NCBI RefSeq assembly: GCF_026212465.1
Contig: NC_080048.1
Location: 30,899,257-30,963,256, forward strand
DNA: 64,000 nt
Reading direction: 5' to 3'
Origin: Amaranthus tricolor
Lineage: Eukaryota; Streptophyta; Magnoliopsida; Caryophyllales; Amaranthaceae
In this document: piece after piece, positions 34,485 to 47,847 of the stretch
How positions within the stretch are numbered: position 1 is the stretch's first letter
Layout: each line of letters opens with the position of its first letter
Position numbers and translations under genes: made by a program
The notes under the pieces: model-generated
What the model was told of the DNA's origin: nothing
Seen by the model: the letters and a program-made list of their open reading frames with translations, nothing else
The model's database searches: none

Positions 34485-35360
34485 TGGTTCAAAACTTTAC
34501 ACAATGTTATGGGTGGAGAGAATCTCTACATGGGGACAATTCATCAAGGTCTAAGGCAAATGACAAATTGAACTCTTATTTACATCGAGAAATACTTTAG
34601 TTCTTAGGGATGTATACTTTTCTCCCGATATTAGTAGGAATCTTGTTTCTGATCCTATCTTGAATCGATTAGGATATAAGTTCGTGTTCAAAGCTGATCG
34701 ATGTAATTTATTTAAACTCTGTTTAATTTGTAAGTTTAACAACATGGTATATAATATTAATATGGTTGATAATTTACATTATCTTTGCGGTCTTAGATTG
34801 GCACATATTAATAATGGTAAAATTTCTTTTATGTCTAATCAAGATTTAATTCCATTGTGTTACCAAAAATCTGAAAATTGCAAAACATGCATGCTTAATA
34901 AGATCACAAGAGCACCTTTCAAGAGTGTTGAAGGAAAATCTGAAATTTTAGAATTTATACATAGTGATCTTTGTGACTTTTATAGTACACTATATATCTT
35001 TTGGTAATAAAAGATATGTAATTACTTTTATTGATGATTACTCTAAATTTTGTTATATTTATCTTTTGTATACAAGAGATGAGACTCTTAACTCTTTCAA
35101 AGTTTATAAAAATGAAGTAGAACTTCAAGTTAATGGTAAACTTAAAAGATTAAGAACGGATAAAGGAGGAGAATATTTGATCCTTATTATTTCCAATCAA
35201 CGGGAATTATACATGAAACAACCACTAGTTATGCACCATAATCCAATGGTGTGGCGAAAAGGAAGAATCAAACTCTTCAAGAAATGGTTAATTCTATGCT
35301 ATCCTACTCAAGTTTGAGTGATGGATTTGGTGGTGAAGCAATGTTGATTGCATGCCACAT
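34485..35360 (+). pseudogene. C1 integrase, N-terminal and core part
   Basis: Zinc region with 'LRLAHINNGK' and 'CKTCMLNKITRAPF' (34780-34920), first catalytic Asp in 'FIHSDLCDF' (about 34955), then 'VITFIDDYSKFCYIYLL' and the second catalytic Asp in 'LRTDKGGEY' (about 35150-35176) in another frame. The reading runs to 'EAMLIACHI' and is cut by the G1 insertion at 35361. Frameshifts near 34990 and 35220. Confidence 0.82.
35356..35360. repeat. G1 target-site duplication, left copy
   Basis: CACAT directly before the G1 LTR. The partner reads ATGTG at 51015-51019, the reverse complement, because the intervening segment has been inverted. Confidence 0.8.
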
Positions 35361-37212
35361 TGTAACACCCCAGAATTTCCGACCCCTTAACGAAACAAAA
35401 ACCGTAAAGGACGGGAGGAAATTCGGGTGTTACATAAAAGAAAAAGGAAAAGAATTTAGATAAACTTTAATTATTAACTTTAAAAAGGTGAGTGGAAATT
35501 TTGGCAGCATCTGCCTTTAAACTGTGCGTCTTTGTAGAAAAACAAAAGTTAATTCAGAAACTAATAAAGTAAAGGCACCAACGGCTATCAAAGCTATGTC
35601 ACGGCGGAATAATTCGTCGCCGGCTTCTCAAATCAACATGCTAAGCATGGATCGTGGTTCCAGTGTCGACGTTTGCGTTTTAAAAAGACTTAACTACTCA
35701 AAACCATACAGAGTTATAAACTACGCAGCGGAAATACAAATATGCGAGGGAGGACGTAAGGCCTCATAACAAAACATATACAACCAAGGTTTACAAAAGA
35801 TAACAAAAACTACGAAATCGAAAGGTAGCGGTATGACACAGGGTATGCTTCGCTCTCGTCACTCTTCCCAAATGCAATGCAATGCAAAAGAAGCTCCAGT
35901 ACCTGCTACACTGGTCTATGATCCCCCTGCTGCTCGACATTAGACCAAGGGCCAATGTGTCATAGTAGGACAATCATAGAAAGTCAACAAACAAACATAA
36001 ACACAAACACGTACACGTCAATAACCAGCATCAAATATAATAAGGCCAACTACTAGATAGCATTATATCATAAAACAACATAAGATGGTTTCATAAAACG
36101 CAAGCTCAGATAGTAACCGTTTATGGCCACTTATACTTCTTAATTTCATTACGTGCTTTCCAACCCGAACCATGTACTCTTGGGTAGAATGCAGGTCTTC
36201 ACGCTCCTCTTTTAAAAAATAAACCCTTGTAAAACGCGCGTAGCTCAACTCGATCAAGGCATTAACAGAATACCTAACACATGACCTTATAGAGCTTGTC
36301 TATCTTAAGGTAAGTGTGATCATAGTCCGTAATACCCTTGAGGTAACTTAACTTAGGCACATTTCTCAATAGCATAAACTATTCTATCAGTAAGTAGATG
36401 TTCTATCAATGAGTAAATATTCTATCAAAGAGTAAACGTTTTTATCAACGCGTAAGCTTTCTACCAAAGAATGAACCTACTATCCTTAAATAACTTTCGA
36501 TCAATGAATAAATTTCCTATCACTGAATAACTTTCTATCAGTGGATCTTTTCTCTACTTCCTGGCATAGTGACACGGCCAAGGGCGTTATCGGCCATCCG
36601 GCGCCCATGGCAAAGTACGAGCTCATGCCCCCTCCAGCTGAACCTCTCGGGTCCTACCTTCGGGAAAAACCTAACACACTGGGGTACTAAACCAGTGAAG
36701 AGGCCACCATATTGGGGTTTGCAAGGCCCGCATGGTATCACCTCGGTCAAGGGGCGGTATCGGCCATCCGGCGCCCAGTGACCCAAGCATGCTCATACCC
36801 CCCTTACGGTGGTCCCGTCGAACCTCACCTAGGGGACTAATAAAACAACCGGACATAATCCAGTTAAGTCACGCCAGCTAATCATAATATAGTACCTTAT
36901 CAGATGGGAATAACTTCCACTCTCAACTATTAATGAGCGCCCTGGGATAGCAGCGCGCCAAAACCCACTGAGCCACTCAATAGAATATGAAATTCACCTA
37001 TAAAGGAGTCACTCTAACTCCAATTAGGCATAAACTAATTCTTAAATAAATAAGGGGGGTGGTCCCTGCCTCCTACTAACACTTTCATTCTCTATAACTA
37101 TTCTAAGATGGCGTTTCGTATAAAGCGTACTCGCTAGTATCTCAGTTTTGATGCAGTGCATATTATTACAATGAACAATAATGTCTTAAATAAGAAATCG
37201 TAACTATATTTT

Positions 37213-37295
<83 letters not shown>

Positions 37296-37422
37296 CATTT
37301 AAATTCATGTATGCAAGAAATTTATTAAAACTAATTTCAGAAATAATTAAATATAATTGTAAAATCTTTAAAAACTATTAAAATATTAAATAATTACGTC
37401 ATTAAAATCTCGTGGTGTTACA
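35361..37422 (-). repeat. 3' LTR of gypsy element G1 (2062 bp)
   Basis: Starts TGTAACACCCCAGAATTTCC and ends TCGTGGTGTTACA on the plus strand, the exact reverse of the LTR at 51020-54611. It is shorter because about 1.5 kb between 'gatttctta' and 'tatttaagac' is deleted, at a TTCTTA microhomology (near 37190). In a compared stretch of about 165 bp it differs from the other LTR at four positions. Contains two copies of CGGATGGCCGATA-type sequence (36588, 36755) and an (AT)n tract. Confidence 0.9.
37215..37292. repeat. (AT)n microsatellite in the G1 3' LTR
   Basis: About 39 uninterrupted AT units. The corresponding tract in the G1 5' LTR (51144-51385) is about three times longer. Confidence 0.95.
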
Positions 37423-39565
37423 GACTACCCCCCTTAAAAGGAGTTTCGTCCCCGAAACTAGCGCAACCAAGGTACTAATTATGAAAATTTATATCTCTAA
37501 TAACTCAATAAGGTGTCTTAACGATTTTAAGCCCAAGGAATTAGCTCAAAGATCGTGACCTTGTTGACACTATTATACTCACTCTATCCAAATATTCATA
37601 CATATTTCGTTTCGAGCATTCATAATCATTTAAATTAACTCAACACCCAATCAAAACATGTAAATGTCGCACAATTGACTTAACACAATCAATCAAAAGC
37701 ATGTCAAAATCATACAATTGACTCAACACAGTCAATCAAAAGCATGCAAATATCACACCAATTGATTCTCACAAACAATCAAAGCATGTAGATATCACAC
37801 AGATAGGTTCAAACAATCAATCAAAAGCATGTAAGTTTATAATAGGTTGTTATCATAGAGACAAAAAAATGCGTGAAAACGCAAGAGAAAATGCGTGTAA
37901 ATGCGTGAAATTTTACCGCATTCTACCCCCCTTAAAACTTAGTTACGACCCCGTAACTCACTAACCTCGAAACATATGCAAGGATAGTGTGGTTAGACCA
38001 TGAAACTTTAATTATTTAATATCTTTGATCTCAGTACTACACCCCTTAGTATCTAGGTCTCAATATGTTCTAGTAAGATAACTTTCCTCAATGTTTACAA
38101 AAGTAACAGAACTAGCAGATGTGGCTTAAAAAAAAATGTATCACTTGAACTCGTAACAACACAAAATTTCCTGTTATCTAATGTTATTCTTCAAACAACC
38201 TTTCCACTTCTACGTGACCACCTAAGGTCGTACTTTGTGATAATCTTGTAATGTACGAAAGGTTTAACTATTATATTTGAACCATGAATGGGGGTAAAAT
38301 GTCTTAACTCAATAGTGGTTCCTCGAATCGTTTCTTAGGCCCTTAGCACACAAATTTCTTTATGACGATTATTCTTTAACTATCCACTTTAATATAAAGT
38401 TACCGACTTATGTATGAATGATATACCATGTCTCAACGCTATACAAAACTCAGAGGACTTGCGAATGATAATTTTTTTTGTTCTCCTCTGATACTCAAAC
38501 TCAAAATCACCCATATTTTATCCAAAAAGCCACTTCAACTATTTTTTTTGTAAAGCAAATAATGATTGAAAGGTCATTATCACTCGTCAAACATTAAATA
38601 CTATATTCATTATGATGAGAGTTGGATGCTTACAAAAATCAAAATCAATGACAAGGGACCCTTATAGTATATGATTCATCAAAGTATATATAAAGTGATT
38701 ACTAAGGCTAATATGTTGACTATCGTTTTCACCCTCAATTGATTCTCAAGGTCTCACTACAAGCATAAGATGTTGGGTTTGGAGCTAACAAATATATATT
38801 ACATTAACCAATTTAAAGCATCAGTATCAATCACCGTATGAGAGTAAAAACGTTTATTGGTAGACACGATTATGCCACACTAAAACTCAACACCAATGTT
38901 ACTATGGCTAATTACACGGGCCAAGAGCCTCAACCTAATAAGAATTATAACTTCAAATGAAAATATTAAGGCAATTCTAGTTTGAACAACAATACTAATG
39001 TGATAATTTGGTTCAACTAATATAGCATTATCTTTAAACACTTAGAGACGTTAAAAACAATCACTTAACTTCAACTCAGCACTATATAAAGAGTATATCA
39101 ATAATATTCTTATAGATCATGGTTCGAAATTGGGAGTTGAATTGTCAAACTATAAACTCTTAACGTGCTCTCGAACTTCTCCTTAATATTTAGGTTTTTA
39201 ACACATTTATACTTTAACTATGACCGCATTATTATCATCAACTGGTGATTAAAACTTTATTTACAAGATATTGCATAAAAGACCCCTTTCTTTCATTTAC
39301 AATATATCGAATTCTTATTACACTTTAGCTCTTATCCTTATTCTAGTTCAAACTACTCACGATCATGCTTGCGCGGTCATTAAACATATTCAAGAGAATT
39401 ATGATCACCACCTTCTACGTTATGATGAACGGATGCACTTGACAAAAGGAATGCTCAAGTAGAAGAATAAACAGTGGGTTCATGTATAGGATTAATATCA
39501 AAACTCGTAAGTTTTATGAAAACAATTAACATGAACTAATATTCAGACACATAAGACTAAATTTC
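37423..39565 (-). other. G1 internal region, 3' part, apparently non-coding
   Basis: On the minus strand the PPT 'aaaaggggggtag' precedes the LTR start, and a second copy lies at about 37924-37940. Between them, at about 37640-37840, are four to five tandem copies of a roughly 50-bp unit with 'caatcaaaagcatgt' and 'atcacacaattgac'. I find no gag or pol homology in 2.1 kb, so G1 looks like a large non-autonomous element. It breaks off near 39565 at the inversion junction; its 5' part is at 54612-55048. Confidence 0.65.
37640..37840. repeat. About 50-bp tandem repeats in the G1 internal region
   Basis: Four to five degenerate copies with the shared blocks 'caatcaaaagcatg' and 'tcacacaattgactcaaca'. 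Copy lengths vary between about 45 and 58 bp. Confidence 0.65.
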
Positions 39566-40877
39566 AGGGGAAGAATCTTTGAAGGAACGTATCTTGGATA
39601 AGGCCCATTGTACGAAATTTTTAGTCCATCCGGGCGGTGACAAAATGTATCAAGACCTTAAGCTAATTTTTTGGTGGTCTTGGATGAAGAAAGATATTGC
39701 GGATTATGTCTCGCGCTGTTTGACTTGTCATAAGGTTAGAAGTGAGCACAAAAGACCAGAAGGTTTACTGCAACATTTGGAGATACCGGTATGGAAGTGG
39801 GATGATATCTCTATGGATTTTATTGTGGGTTTACCCTGGATGAAGGCAGGAAATGATGCGTTATGGGTCGTAGTGGATCGTTTGACTAAATCAGCAAAAA
39901 CATTTCATTCCTATGAACTGTCATTGGGAGATGGAACAATTAGCTCAAGCTTACATTAAGTATGTCGTGCGATTTCATGTGTGCCTCGTACTAATGTGTC
40001 CGACAGAGATACACGGTATTTGTCACAATTTTGGCAAACCTTGCAACAGGCAATGGGCACTACGTTGCTTTATAGTACGTCTTTCCATCCGTAGATGGAT
40101 GGGCAGACGGAACGGACAAAATCAGATACTAGAAGATATGTTACGCGCTATTGCCATGGAATGGCAAGGATCGTGGGATGAACATTTGGAACTGGTCAAA
40201 ATTTCTTACAACAATAGTTATCAGGCATCGGCACAGATGGCTCTATTCGAGGCTTTGTATGGGCGTCGTTATCGTAGTCCGATTTATTGGGATGATTTCA
40301 CCGAAGCTGTGACTTTGGGGCCTGAATTGTTGTTCCAGATGACTGAGAAAGTGAGGTTGATAAGGGATCGTTTGAAAGCGGCACAGGATCGTCAGAAGTC
40401 TTACGCTGATTTAAAGCGACGACCAGAATAGTTCATCGAGGACGAACGGGTATTACTTCGCTTGTCACCCATGCGCGGAGTAGTGCGTTTTGGTGCTCGT
40501 GGAAAGTTGAGCCTTCGATTGATAGGACCATATGAAATTTTGGAACGTGTGGGTAAGGTGGCATATCGGTTAGCCTTTCAAACTCCTTGGAAAAGGTACA
40601 GGACGTATTTCATGTGTCGCAGCTTTAGCGATATCATGCCGCCGCCTCTCATGTCTTAGATCCCGAACCTTTAGATTTGGATACATCCTTGTCTTACCCT
40701 GAGCAACCGGTTAGAATATTAGACAAGAAGGTCCGTAGTACACGACGGAAAGATATATCTATGGTAAAATTCTTGTGGTCAAATCACGAACATGAAGCGG
40801 CTACATGGGAAAGGGAGGACTCTATGCGAGCAAAGTACCCTCATCTCTTTCAGTTCAATAGTGTTACGGGGACGTAA
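39566..40877 (+). pseudogene. G2 integrase and chromodomain (Ty3/gypsy chromovirus)
   Basis: Zinc region with 'HPGGDKMYQDLK' and 'CLTCHKVRSEHKRPEGLLQ', first catalytic Asp in 'SMDFIVGLP' (about 39815), 'VVDRLTKSA' (39873), later 'ILEDMLRAIAMEWQGSWDEHL' and 'NNSYQASAQMALFEALYGRRYRSP' (40120-40280), then 'GPYEILERVGKVAYRL' and a C-terminal chromodomain-like 'FLWSNHEHEAATWEREDSM' (40770-40830). Frameshifts near 39925 and 40060, and stops at 40429 and near 40657. The 5' part of this pol is on the minus strand at 55049-57150, ending exactly where this begins. Confidence 0.87.
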
Positions 40878-41061
40878 CTTCCTAAGGGGGGTAGAAGGCG
40901 ATAGGAATTTCGCGCGAATGTTTTGGGAGGGTGTAACCTATTTGACTTATAGTCTAGCCCCTTTACAAGTGTCGTGTTAAGATAGTGTGTGTGTGTGTGC
41001 CCTTCGTTTTTTCGTTGTCATGCAACTTACGAGGGCGTAACTTCTTTTAAGGGGGGTAGTC
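40878..41061 (+). promoter_or_regulatory. Twin polypurine tracts of G2
   Basis: 'CTAAGGGGGGTAG' at about 40883-40895 and 'TTTAAGGGGGGTAGTC' at about 41046-41061; the second touches the LTR. G1 has the same pair (reverse strand, 37423 and 37924). Confidence 0.75.
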
Positions 41062-43569
41062 TGTAACACCCCGTAATTTATCGGGTTTAAGAAAATAATA
41101 AAATAAAATAAAATAAATATGTATTATTAAATTATATTATTTTACATAGATAATTACAAGAAATAAAGTGAGTTAAATTTTAACGGTAACGAGTTTTATC
41201 GCGTACGATGTTATCGCGTGACGTTTCTTTTCTATTTTAACAATAATACAACAATTATTTAATTAATTAATTTAAAAAAAAAGAAATAGGGGATGTGAGG
41301 GGGTGGCCGGTTGTGGAGCATGTGAGGAGTCTTGTAACTCCTCTCATAATTGTGTATTATGGCATAATTATTATCATGGTCTTAAGTGACTATTAATCCC
41401 TAAGTCCTTTCATTCCATCACCATTTTAAACTTCAAGTAAAACACAAAGAAAAATGCAGAAATTTCTTTCTCCCTTTTTGCTCTTTGGGTTTAGGCACAT
41501 TCAAAAGAAAAAAAAATTCTTGTTGATTCAATCCAATCTTTTGATCAAAGGGTAAGTTTAATTGAATTGTTAATTATAGATTTTATATACAAGATTTCTA
41601 AAATGAATTATATTTTTATGAATGATGATATCCTATGACTTATAGGAGGATTCAATATTTTTCTTTTATATATAAAAAAATTTCTCTAATAATCCTTTAA
41701 TAAACTATAATTTGTTAAAAGAATTAAGAAAAGAACTTCATGATCAATATTCTTTAACAAAATTTAAGTTTGTTATAAGAATTAAGAATTTAAAGTTATA
41801 TTGAAATTTAAATAAATTTCTTATGTTCTATTTTCTCTAACAAAATTTCAATTTGTTAGATGAAATTTAAATGGTATGGATCAAGTAATGTAGTCATCCA
41901 AGAGTTTATAAATCCTTTAGCAAAATTTGATTTGTTTGAAGGATTGTGTTATATTTATATATATGTCTTGATTTAAAAGGGGTGAATTGGTTTTGTAATT
42001 CTCTACAAAATTTAATTTGTTAAGAGAATTAAGTATTTAATTTAGTTATCATAATTTATGAAATTGTAAGTCTCTTGAAGGATTTTGTGAATGTTACCTT
42101 GCTAGAGTTATTTTGGTCATGAGATTTAAAAAGGGTTGATAATATATATAAAATAATAATAATAATGAAATTAAAAAAAAAATATATATGTATTTGGGCA
42201 GCAGCTGTTCTGTCTCGGTAAAGGTGCCGATCCGGAAACGTTAGTCATATTCCGTTGTTTTGTGTACCGATGCGTTAAAAACTCGTTAAACGCTTAAAAT
42301 AATTAAAAATAGTAATTGGATGTTAGAATTATGAAATTTGGTACCCAAGGTAATTGACGCGTTCCGAACGCAATGGCGAAATCAGATTTTTCATTTGAAT
42401 TTTCTAATCTGTCCGAAATGGCCTTTAAAGTTTCTGGTCAGAATTTGAAATTTTGAACCATTGGGAATTGGATGTAAACAATTAGAAATTATCAAGTCTT
42501 AGTGATATTTTAGAGTATGGAGTGGATTAAATGTGTAAGCACGTCCTAATACGTGATCGTTGTGTGTGTTATTTAGGACCTCGATTCATAAGAGGGCAAA
42601 ATTTCTGTCGTGCTTGAACATTGTTGTTGTTACAGCGCTTAAAGGTACACGCTTAGACCATACTGTTTATATGGTTGTGCAAGTAGTGTTGTTTCATTTC
42701 TAATCGAGGCATTGTAAATCACATAAGGATTAGACACCTCAAATAATATGAAATAATTAATTGGAAATTGAGAATTTATGTGTTTGTCATCCAAAGGGGT
42801 TGACGTTTGGTTATGTTACCCAAAGGGGTTAACGATTGGTTTGGATTATTATAATTATTGTTCCCATGGCAGTTTTGGATCATTACGGTCACCATGGGGG
42901 TATGCATACTTTAGCCTTTGGCAACCTGAACAGGACAGGCAACGTCTTAGGTCGGTGGTTGCCTTGGGATTAGCTCTCCCAAGTGTATTCCTCCAAAAAT
43001 ATTTGAATTTATACTTGAACGACTCGAACAGGACGGGCAACGTTACAAGTTGGAATTATTGAATAATGAATATATATTAGAGCCTATGCATGCTAGGATA
43101 AACACAATGCTTGTATTCAACCTGTTTGATATATGTATGAAGTCTCTGACGTGTATTGGTTGTTCTTTGGAACCTGCTACGTGTTGTCATACGACGTGCA
43201 GTAGGTTGACTGCAGGTGGGGGCTGGAGTGAGGACTCGGCTTAGAACCCGTAAACATCAAGACTAAGTTATATTTTGTAATAAGTTTATGAGTCGAAATA
43301 ACTCGGTTTATGTAACGAAAGATTATGACGATTTTCTTTTTATTTCGTACAACTTTTTAGCTAGTCTAGAGGCCGGTAGGCTCTCGAGTTGTATGTAAAG
43401 ACTTCCGCTGACTTGTTTTCTTTGTTTGGCGTTGTTTCCTGCGTTGACCATATTCCTTTACCGTTGGAACGTTGACGATCCGAGTGAAAAATGAATTTTT
43501 AGTGTCCGTGTGTGAACCGGGATCATGTTTTCATATGATTTTCCGAGTCACTTATACCGGGCCGTTACA
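41062..43569 (+). repeat. 3' LTR of gypsy element G2 (2508 bp)
   Basis: Begins TGTAACACCCCGTAATTTAT after the polypurine tract and ends 'ccgggccgttaca'. The termini TGTAAC/GTTACA are those of Tekay/Del-type elements. Inside, 'aggacaggcaacg' and 'aggacgggcaacg' repeat at 42930 and 43030. Open frames such as 42778-43062 are LTR sequence, not genes. No second LTR of G2 is in the window. Confidence 0.85.
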
Positions 43570-44529
43570 AAATCAAAATACATAAGATAAATCAAAATCA
43601 TAATCAGATCAACATAAAACTGAGATAAATGAAAAAAAAAACAGAAGAACTAGAGAAATTTCGGAAAACCCAGATGTAAAGCTTAACCAAATACAAAACC
43701 AAAGATCAGAAACAAAACCAGCTCTAATCCCTCTTTTCGTCAAATATAGTGAAAGAAAACCAAAGAAATGAAATCAGAAACAAACCCAAAGAATTGAAAT
43801 CACAAACAAAGCCAAATAGTTTAGGATTAGGAGTTTTCAGAGATTTAGAGAAACAGAGAATGAGAGAGTGAGAGAGGGGGGGGGGGGGAACGGCAATGGA
43901 GGGGAAATGTGATTAGGGTTAGGAGTGGATAGGGGTTAGTTTATATAGTAAATTAATCAACGGTTAGATCAAGGCCAAATAAAATCCAACGGTTGATATC
44001 AATCCCACCATTAATATTAGTAAGTTGGGAAGGTTGGTTTAAATGGGAAAATTAATTAATTGGGATAGTGTATTTAAATGGAGGAAATAATTAATTAGGA
44101 TGGTGGGTTTAATGGGAGATTAGGTGAGTTTTTAATGGGAATAATAAATATGGAGGGAATATTAATTTTAGTTGGGAATATATAAAGATTAAATAATGGT
44201 AGGTATAAAAGTTAAAGACGTATAGAGTAGGATAAAAATAGGAGTAGGTAGAACTTTAAATGATTGTTTTATTACTAAAAACGGAAATGTAGCAAGTAAT
44301 ATGAAATTTCCCAAAATGGAAAATGTAGCAAGTATTATGGAACGGAGGAAGTAGTAAAAGAGAGAAGGTGTACATGTTTCGGCATCTTCTAGACTAACGG
44401 TCAAGATGGGGTAGTGAACCGTACGATGTGGGTAAAGAAGTTGCTTAAAAACAAATAAATGTAATTAGAACCATCATGTTCTATTCCTTTTCACAGCAAC
44501 CGCCTCCATTACTTGTCCCTTCTATCATT
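43570..44529. other. Spacer with a G13 run and a MITE fragment
   Basis: A-rich start, 'gagagaggggg...' with a run of about 13 G at 43875-43888, then 'gattagggttagg'. At about 44220-44356 two 'atgtagcaagta' copies and 'ggaacggaggaagta' look like one end of a Stowaway-type MITE read in reverse. No gene. Confidence 0.45.
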
Positions 44530-44534
44530 TTTAA

Positions 44535-45395
44535 TGTTAGAGTAATGGTGTCTTAAGTGCACGAATTATAATGCACATTGATGTGTGCATAGAGGTATGG
44601 AATAATATGAGTGTTTAAGTGTAACTTAAAGTGGTGTTTATGAGTCTATTTAAGTGCATGAATCAATTCTTGAAGTTTTAAAGGAATTAAAGTACGCCTT
44701 AAACTTATAAATTATGGAGCATGATGAATGGAATTAATGAGGAATTGAAAGAGTTATCCGATTCTGACAAAGATGCCCAAACAAGACATTAAATAGAAGC
44801 ATCTTGCCTTGTTCGAGCCAAGAGATCAGAAGATGCCGAGATAAAGTGCTCGAACGAGCTGGGGAAGTGCTCGAGCAAGCACCTAGTTTGGAGGAAACTG
44901 TAAAAACTGTTGTGAGCGGCTCGAATGAGCAAATCATGGGCTCGAACGAGCGGTTGGTTTAGATACCTAGTTAGCTGTTTTTGGACTTTCTATTTTTAGC
45001 CGATGTTAATGCTATCTTAAATTGTGGCTCTTTTATTGTAATGCATTAAATATTAGTCTATATAAATAAAAAGCTCATATGCTCATTTATAATCATCAAA
45101 CACAAACCCCTAAGCCTAAACACATAGCCTTGATCTCTTATTAATACTTTGTTGTAAGAGTTCTTGGAACTCCATTGTTCTAGTATAAACAAAGATATAA
45201 CACACTTTCCAGGACGTAGCATACATTGGGTGAAGTTCGTAAATATTTGTATCCATTGTTTGCATTTTAATATCCTTCAAACATTGTTATTTCATTGAAA
45301 GTGTTATTTATTAATCAAGGTATTTTATTCCTTTGATCTTAGTAATATTAGAGTTTAAAAATTATTTCTTGGACTTTAATCTAGCTCTCATTTCA
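44535..45395 (+). mobile_element. Solo LTR of a copia-like element (861 bp)
   Basis: Begins TGTTAGAGTAATGG and ends CATTTCA, flanked on both sides by TTTAA (44530-44534 and 45396-45400), a perfect 5-bp duplication. A TATA-like 'ctatataaata' at 45058-45068 gives the orientation. Like C1 it has several 'ctcgaacgag' palindromes, but otherwise it is a different family. The AT-rich duplication could be partly chance. Confidence 0.7.
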
Positions 45396-45400
45396 TTTAA

Positions 45401-46994
45401 AACTATAAACTGAACAACAAAATGATGTTCATGATGTTTTATTTGTAGAAGTTTGGTGATTTGGTTGTTTCATCCCATTGATATTGTTATAGTATTGTTA
45501 TTACTAGGGTAGGTATACCTTAGGATGTTTTGGATGGGTTTCGGATACGATATTTAAGATTAGTTTAATTTAGCGTCTTTTGTGTAAATAAATATATTTC
45601 TATATTAATCTCATTTTTATATGGGGTTACTTTCAGATTTAGTCGAACTATACTCAATTTTGATAAATTGTGTCAAATTAGGACGTTTTTAATGAAATAT
45701 TCCCTCCTATTTACTATTATTGTCTCGTTGCCTTTTGAACTCTATCAACATATCACTCTTAATATGTGTTTTATTTTTAATCTATAAGTTAAAATATTTT
45801 TAAGTGTGATCTTGATTGATTTCTCTCAATGTAAATTTTATCAATATCAACTTTTTATGGAATCGAAAATTTAATGAGGCATCCTCATAAAGATTTGTCA
45901 AATGGAATAATCAAATTATGCATCATCATACAAATAACTAAAAGGATTGGAAAAGTCCATTTGGCATCCTCATAAAAAAATTTGTCACATGGAATATCAA
46001 TTAACTAAAAGGTTTGGAAAAGTCCATGTGGCATCCACAGAATTAATCAAACTGGTTAATTAATTGCTATATTTATTGAATTAAATAAGGTAAAGTTGAT
46101 TCTATTCTATTACATGAACTTATATTTTAGTATATTTTTACTGCACTGATTTGATTGATTGAAATAAAATAGAAAAAATTTTATTCAACTAAAAGAGGTA
46201 AAAATAAAAATAATATAAACAACAGTTCTCCAATATTTTCTAAGAACAAAAAAATTGAAAAAAAAATAGAGCGGTGTTAAAAGAACTAAAAAAGTCAAAA
46301 TTAAATTATAATAAATAGAGTTACCTATTATAAACTTTGAGACAATAATAGATTGTTTGTATACACACTTAATATAAATCTTACAAAGTAAGACATTAAA
46401 ATTTTTAAAAATTTTTCAGACAAGGTATAAAACAAGAGCTTGGGTACGGTTACACATAAATTATGCCTTGAACTATATTTTCAATACATTTTTAGGTTTA
46501 ATGTAATAAGTGTAAGATAAACAAGAGAATAATATAATATAGATTTATTATAATAAGAAAATAATTTATACACTATAATACAAATTTGTTTTTTACACTT
46601 TTTCATTTTAGGAAAAATTACATTGATCAATCCAACCTGTTTTTAATTTTCCTACAATGATCCCAATTTTAATTAACCATGAATAATTCTAATTTTCGGG
46701 TAACTTACCTAAGAACATTGTTGCCCAAATGGTGATCAACTTTAATAGGATAACTGCTACAAAAAAGAATAGAAAAATAAAATTTAAAAAATCAAAAATA
46801 TGAAAAGTTAGAAGTGAAAATCAAAAAATAAACTTACATGATTTGTATTTTCTATTTTTTATTTAATTTTGCATTTACTTTTTTGCTTTTTTATACAAAA
46901 TGACTTGTATAGCTAAGAAGTTACCTTGGTGCATTCTTAGCAAGCACCCCTTATAGTTGAGATAATTCATGGTTAATCAAAATTTGAGATTATT
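45401..46994. other. AT-rich spacer
   Basis: No gene. At about 45700-45900 lies a MITE-like stretch ('tattccctcctatttactattattgtc' start, then 'aatctataagttaaaata') related to 59811-60072. Two similar 'gcatcctcataaa' blocks occur near 45880 and 45965. Nothing else recognised. Confidence 0.4.
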
Positions 46995-47847
46995 ATAGGA
47001 AAATATAACAAATAATAATGTAAAAATTAAAACTAAAAATACAAATTGATCTTTGTAGTGTCTCCTTTATGTCTACTCGTTGCTTACATGAACCACCAAT
47101 GAAAACACCGTAGAGAAGATTAGTTTACAACGGTAAATATCACTCAGAAATCTTGATATAGATTGAAGGTGACTACAAGCTTTTCTATTGTGATATTTCC
47201 CCCCCAAAAAGGTACTTGATGACAATGGAAAATCACAATGAAATAGAATCCATCTCTCCAACCGATTAGTACAAATCGATTGAAATAAATGATTATGTGT
47301 TTAAGAGAACGTAAAATCAGAAGTATAAAAGAGTTTATAACTCTCCTTTATATTTCAAGAGAATGAGAGAAAGAAAAGTGAAATCAGAAATTGATGAAGA
47401 TATGGTTTAATCTCCATGACCCACTCTTATTTATAGTATAATGTGGCATGGCTTCATCCAAATCTAATTACTAATTATAAATGAGGATTATCAATTAATA
47501 ATCACGTAAAACATTCATTCATAACAACACAATGCTCCATGAATCGAAGTTTCAATTCACAAACAATCGCACTATTTTGAGGTTACTCGAACGAGCACAT
47601 GCCAAATCACTTTACAGAAACTTCCTAACGCTAAAATCTCAAAGTGGTCAAAGACGCACATAAGGGCTCGAACGAGAAAATGCCTAAAACATCAAACAAA
47701 ATAGTTTGGAACAAACTGCCAGACCAACCAAGCAGATGCTCGAACGAGTATGTTGGTCGAGCACAATGATTTTTGTTCCATTCTTACTTTCTAGCATAGT
47801 CATTACTTAAACTCTTTGGATATTGTCCAACATGCTCTAAATCCTCA
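46995..47847 (-). repeat. C1 3' LTR
   Basis: Reverse-strand match to the C1 5' LTR; begins (on the minus strand) TGAGGATTTAGAGC at 47847 and runs to about 46995. TATA-like sequence at about 47428-47443. Here the 'TCTGGCAG' site is uninterrupted, which shows where the small insertion entered the other LTR. The end coordinate is approximate. Confidence 0.78.

Larger units (their letters stand above)
31521..35360 (+). mobile_element. Ty1/copia element C1, left half
   Basis: 5' LTR (interrupted by a small insertion), gag, protease start and the integrase N-terminal part, all on the plus strand. The element breaks off at CACAT (35356-35360), where the G1 LTR begins. The rest of the same element is found on the minus strand at 46995-51019. 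Confidence 0.85.

Noticed and set aside
36538..36856. Open frames within the G1 3' LTR
   Set aside because: LTR sequence with internal repeats; homologous stretches in the other LTRs are not open.
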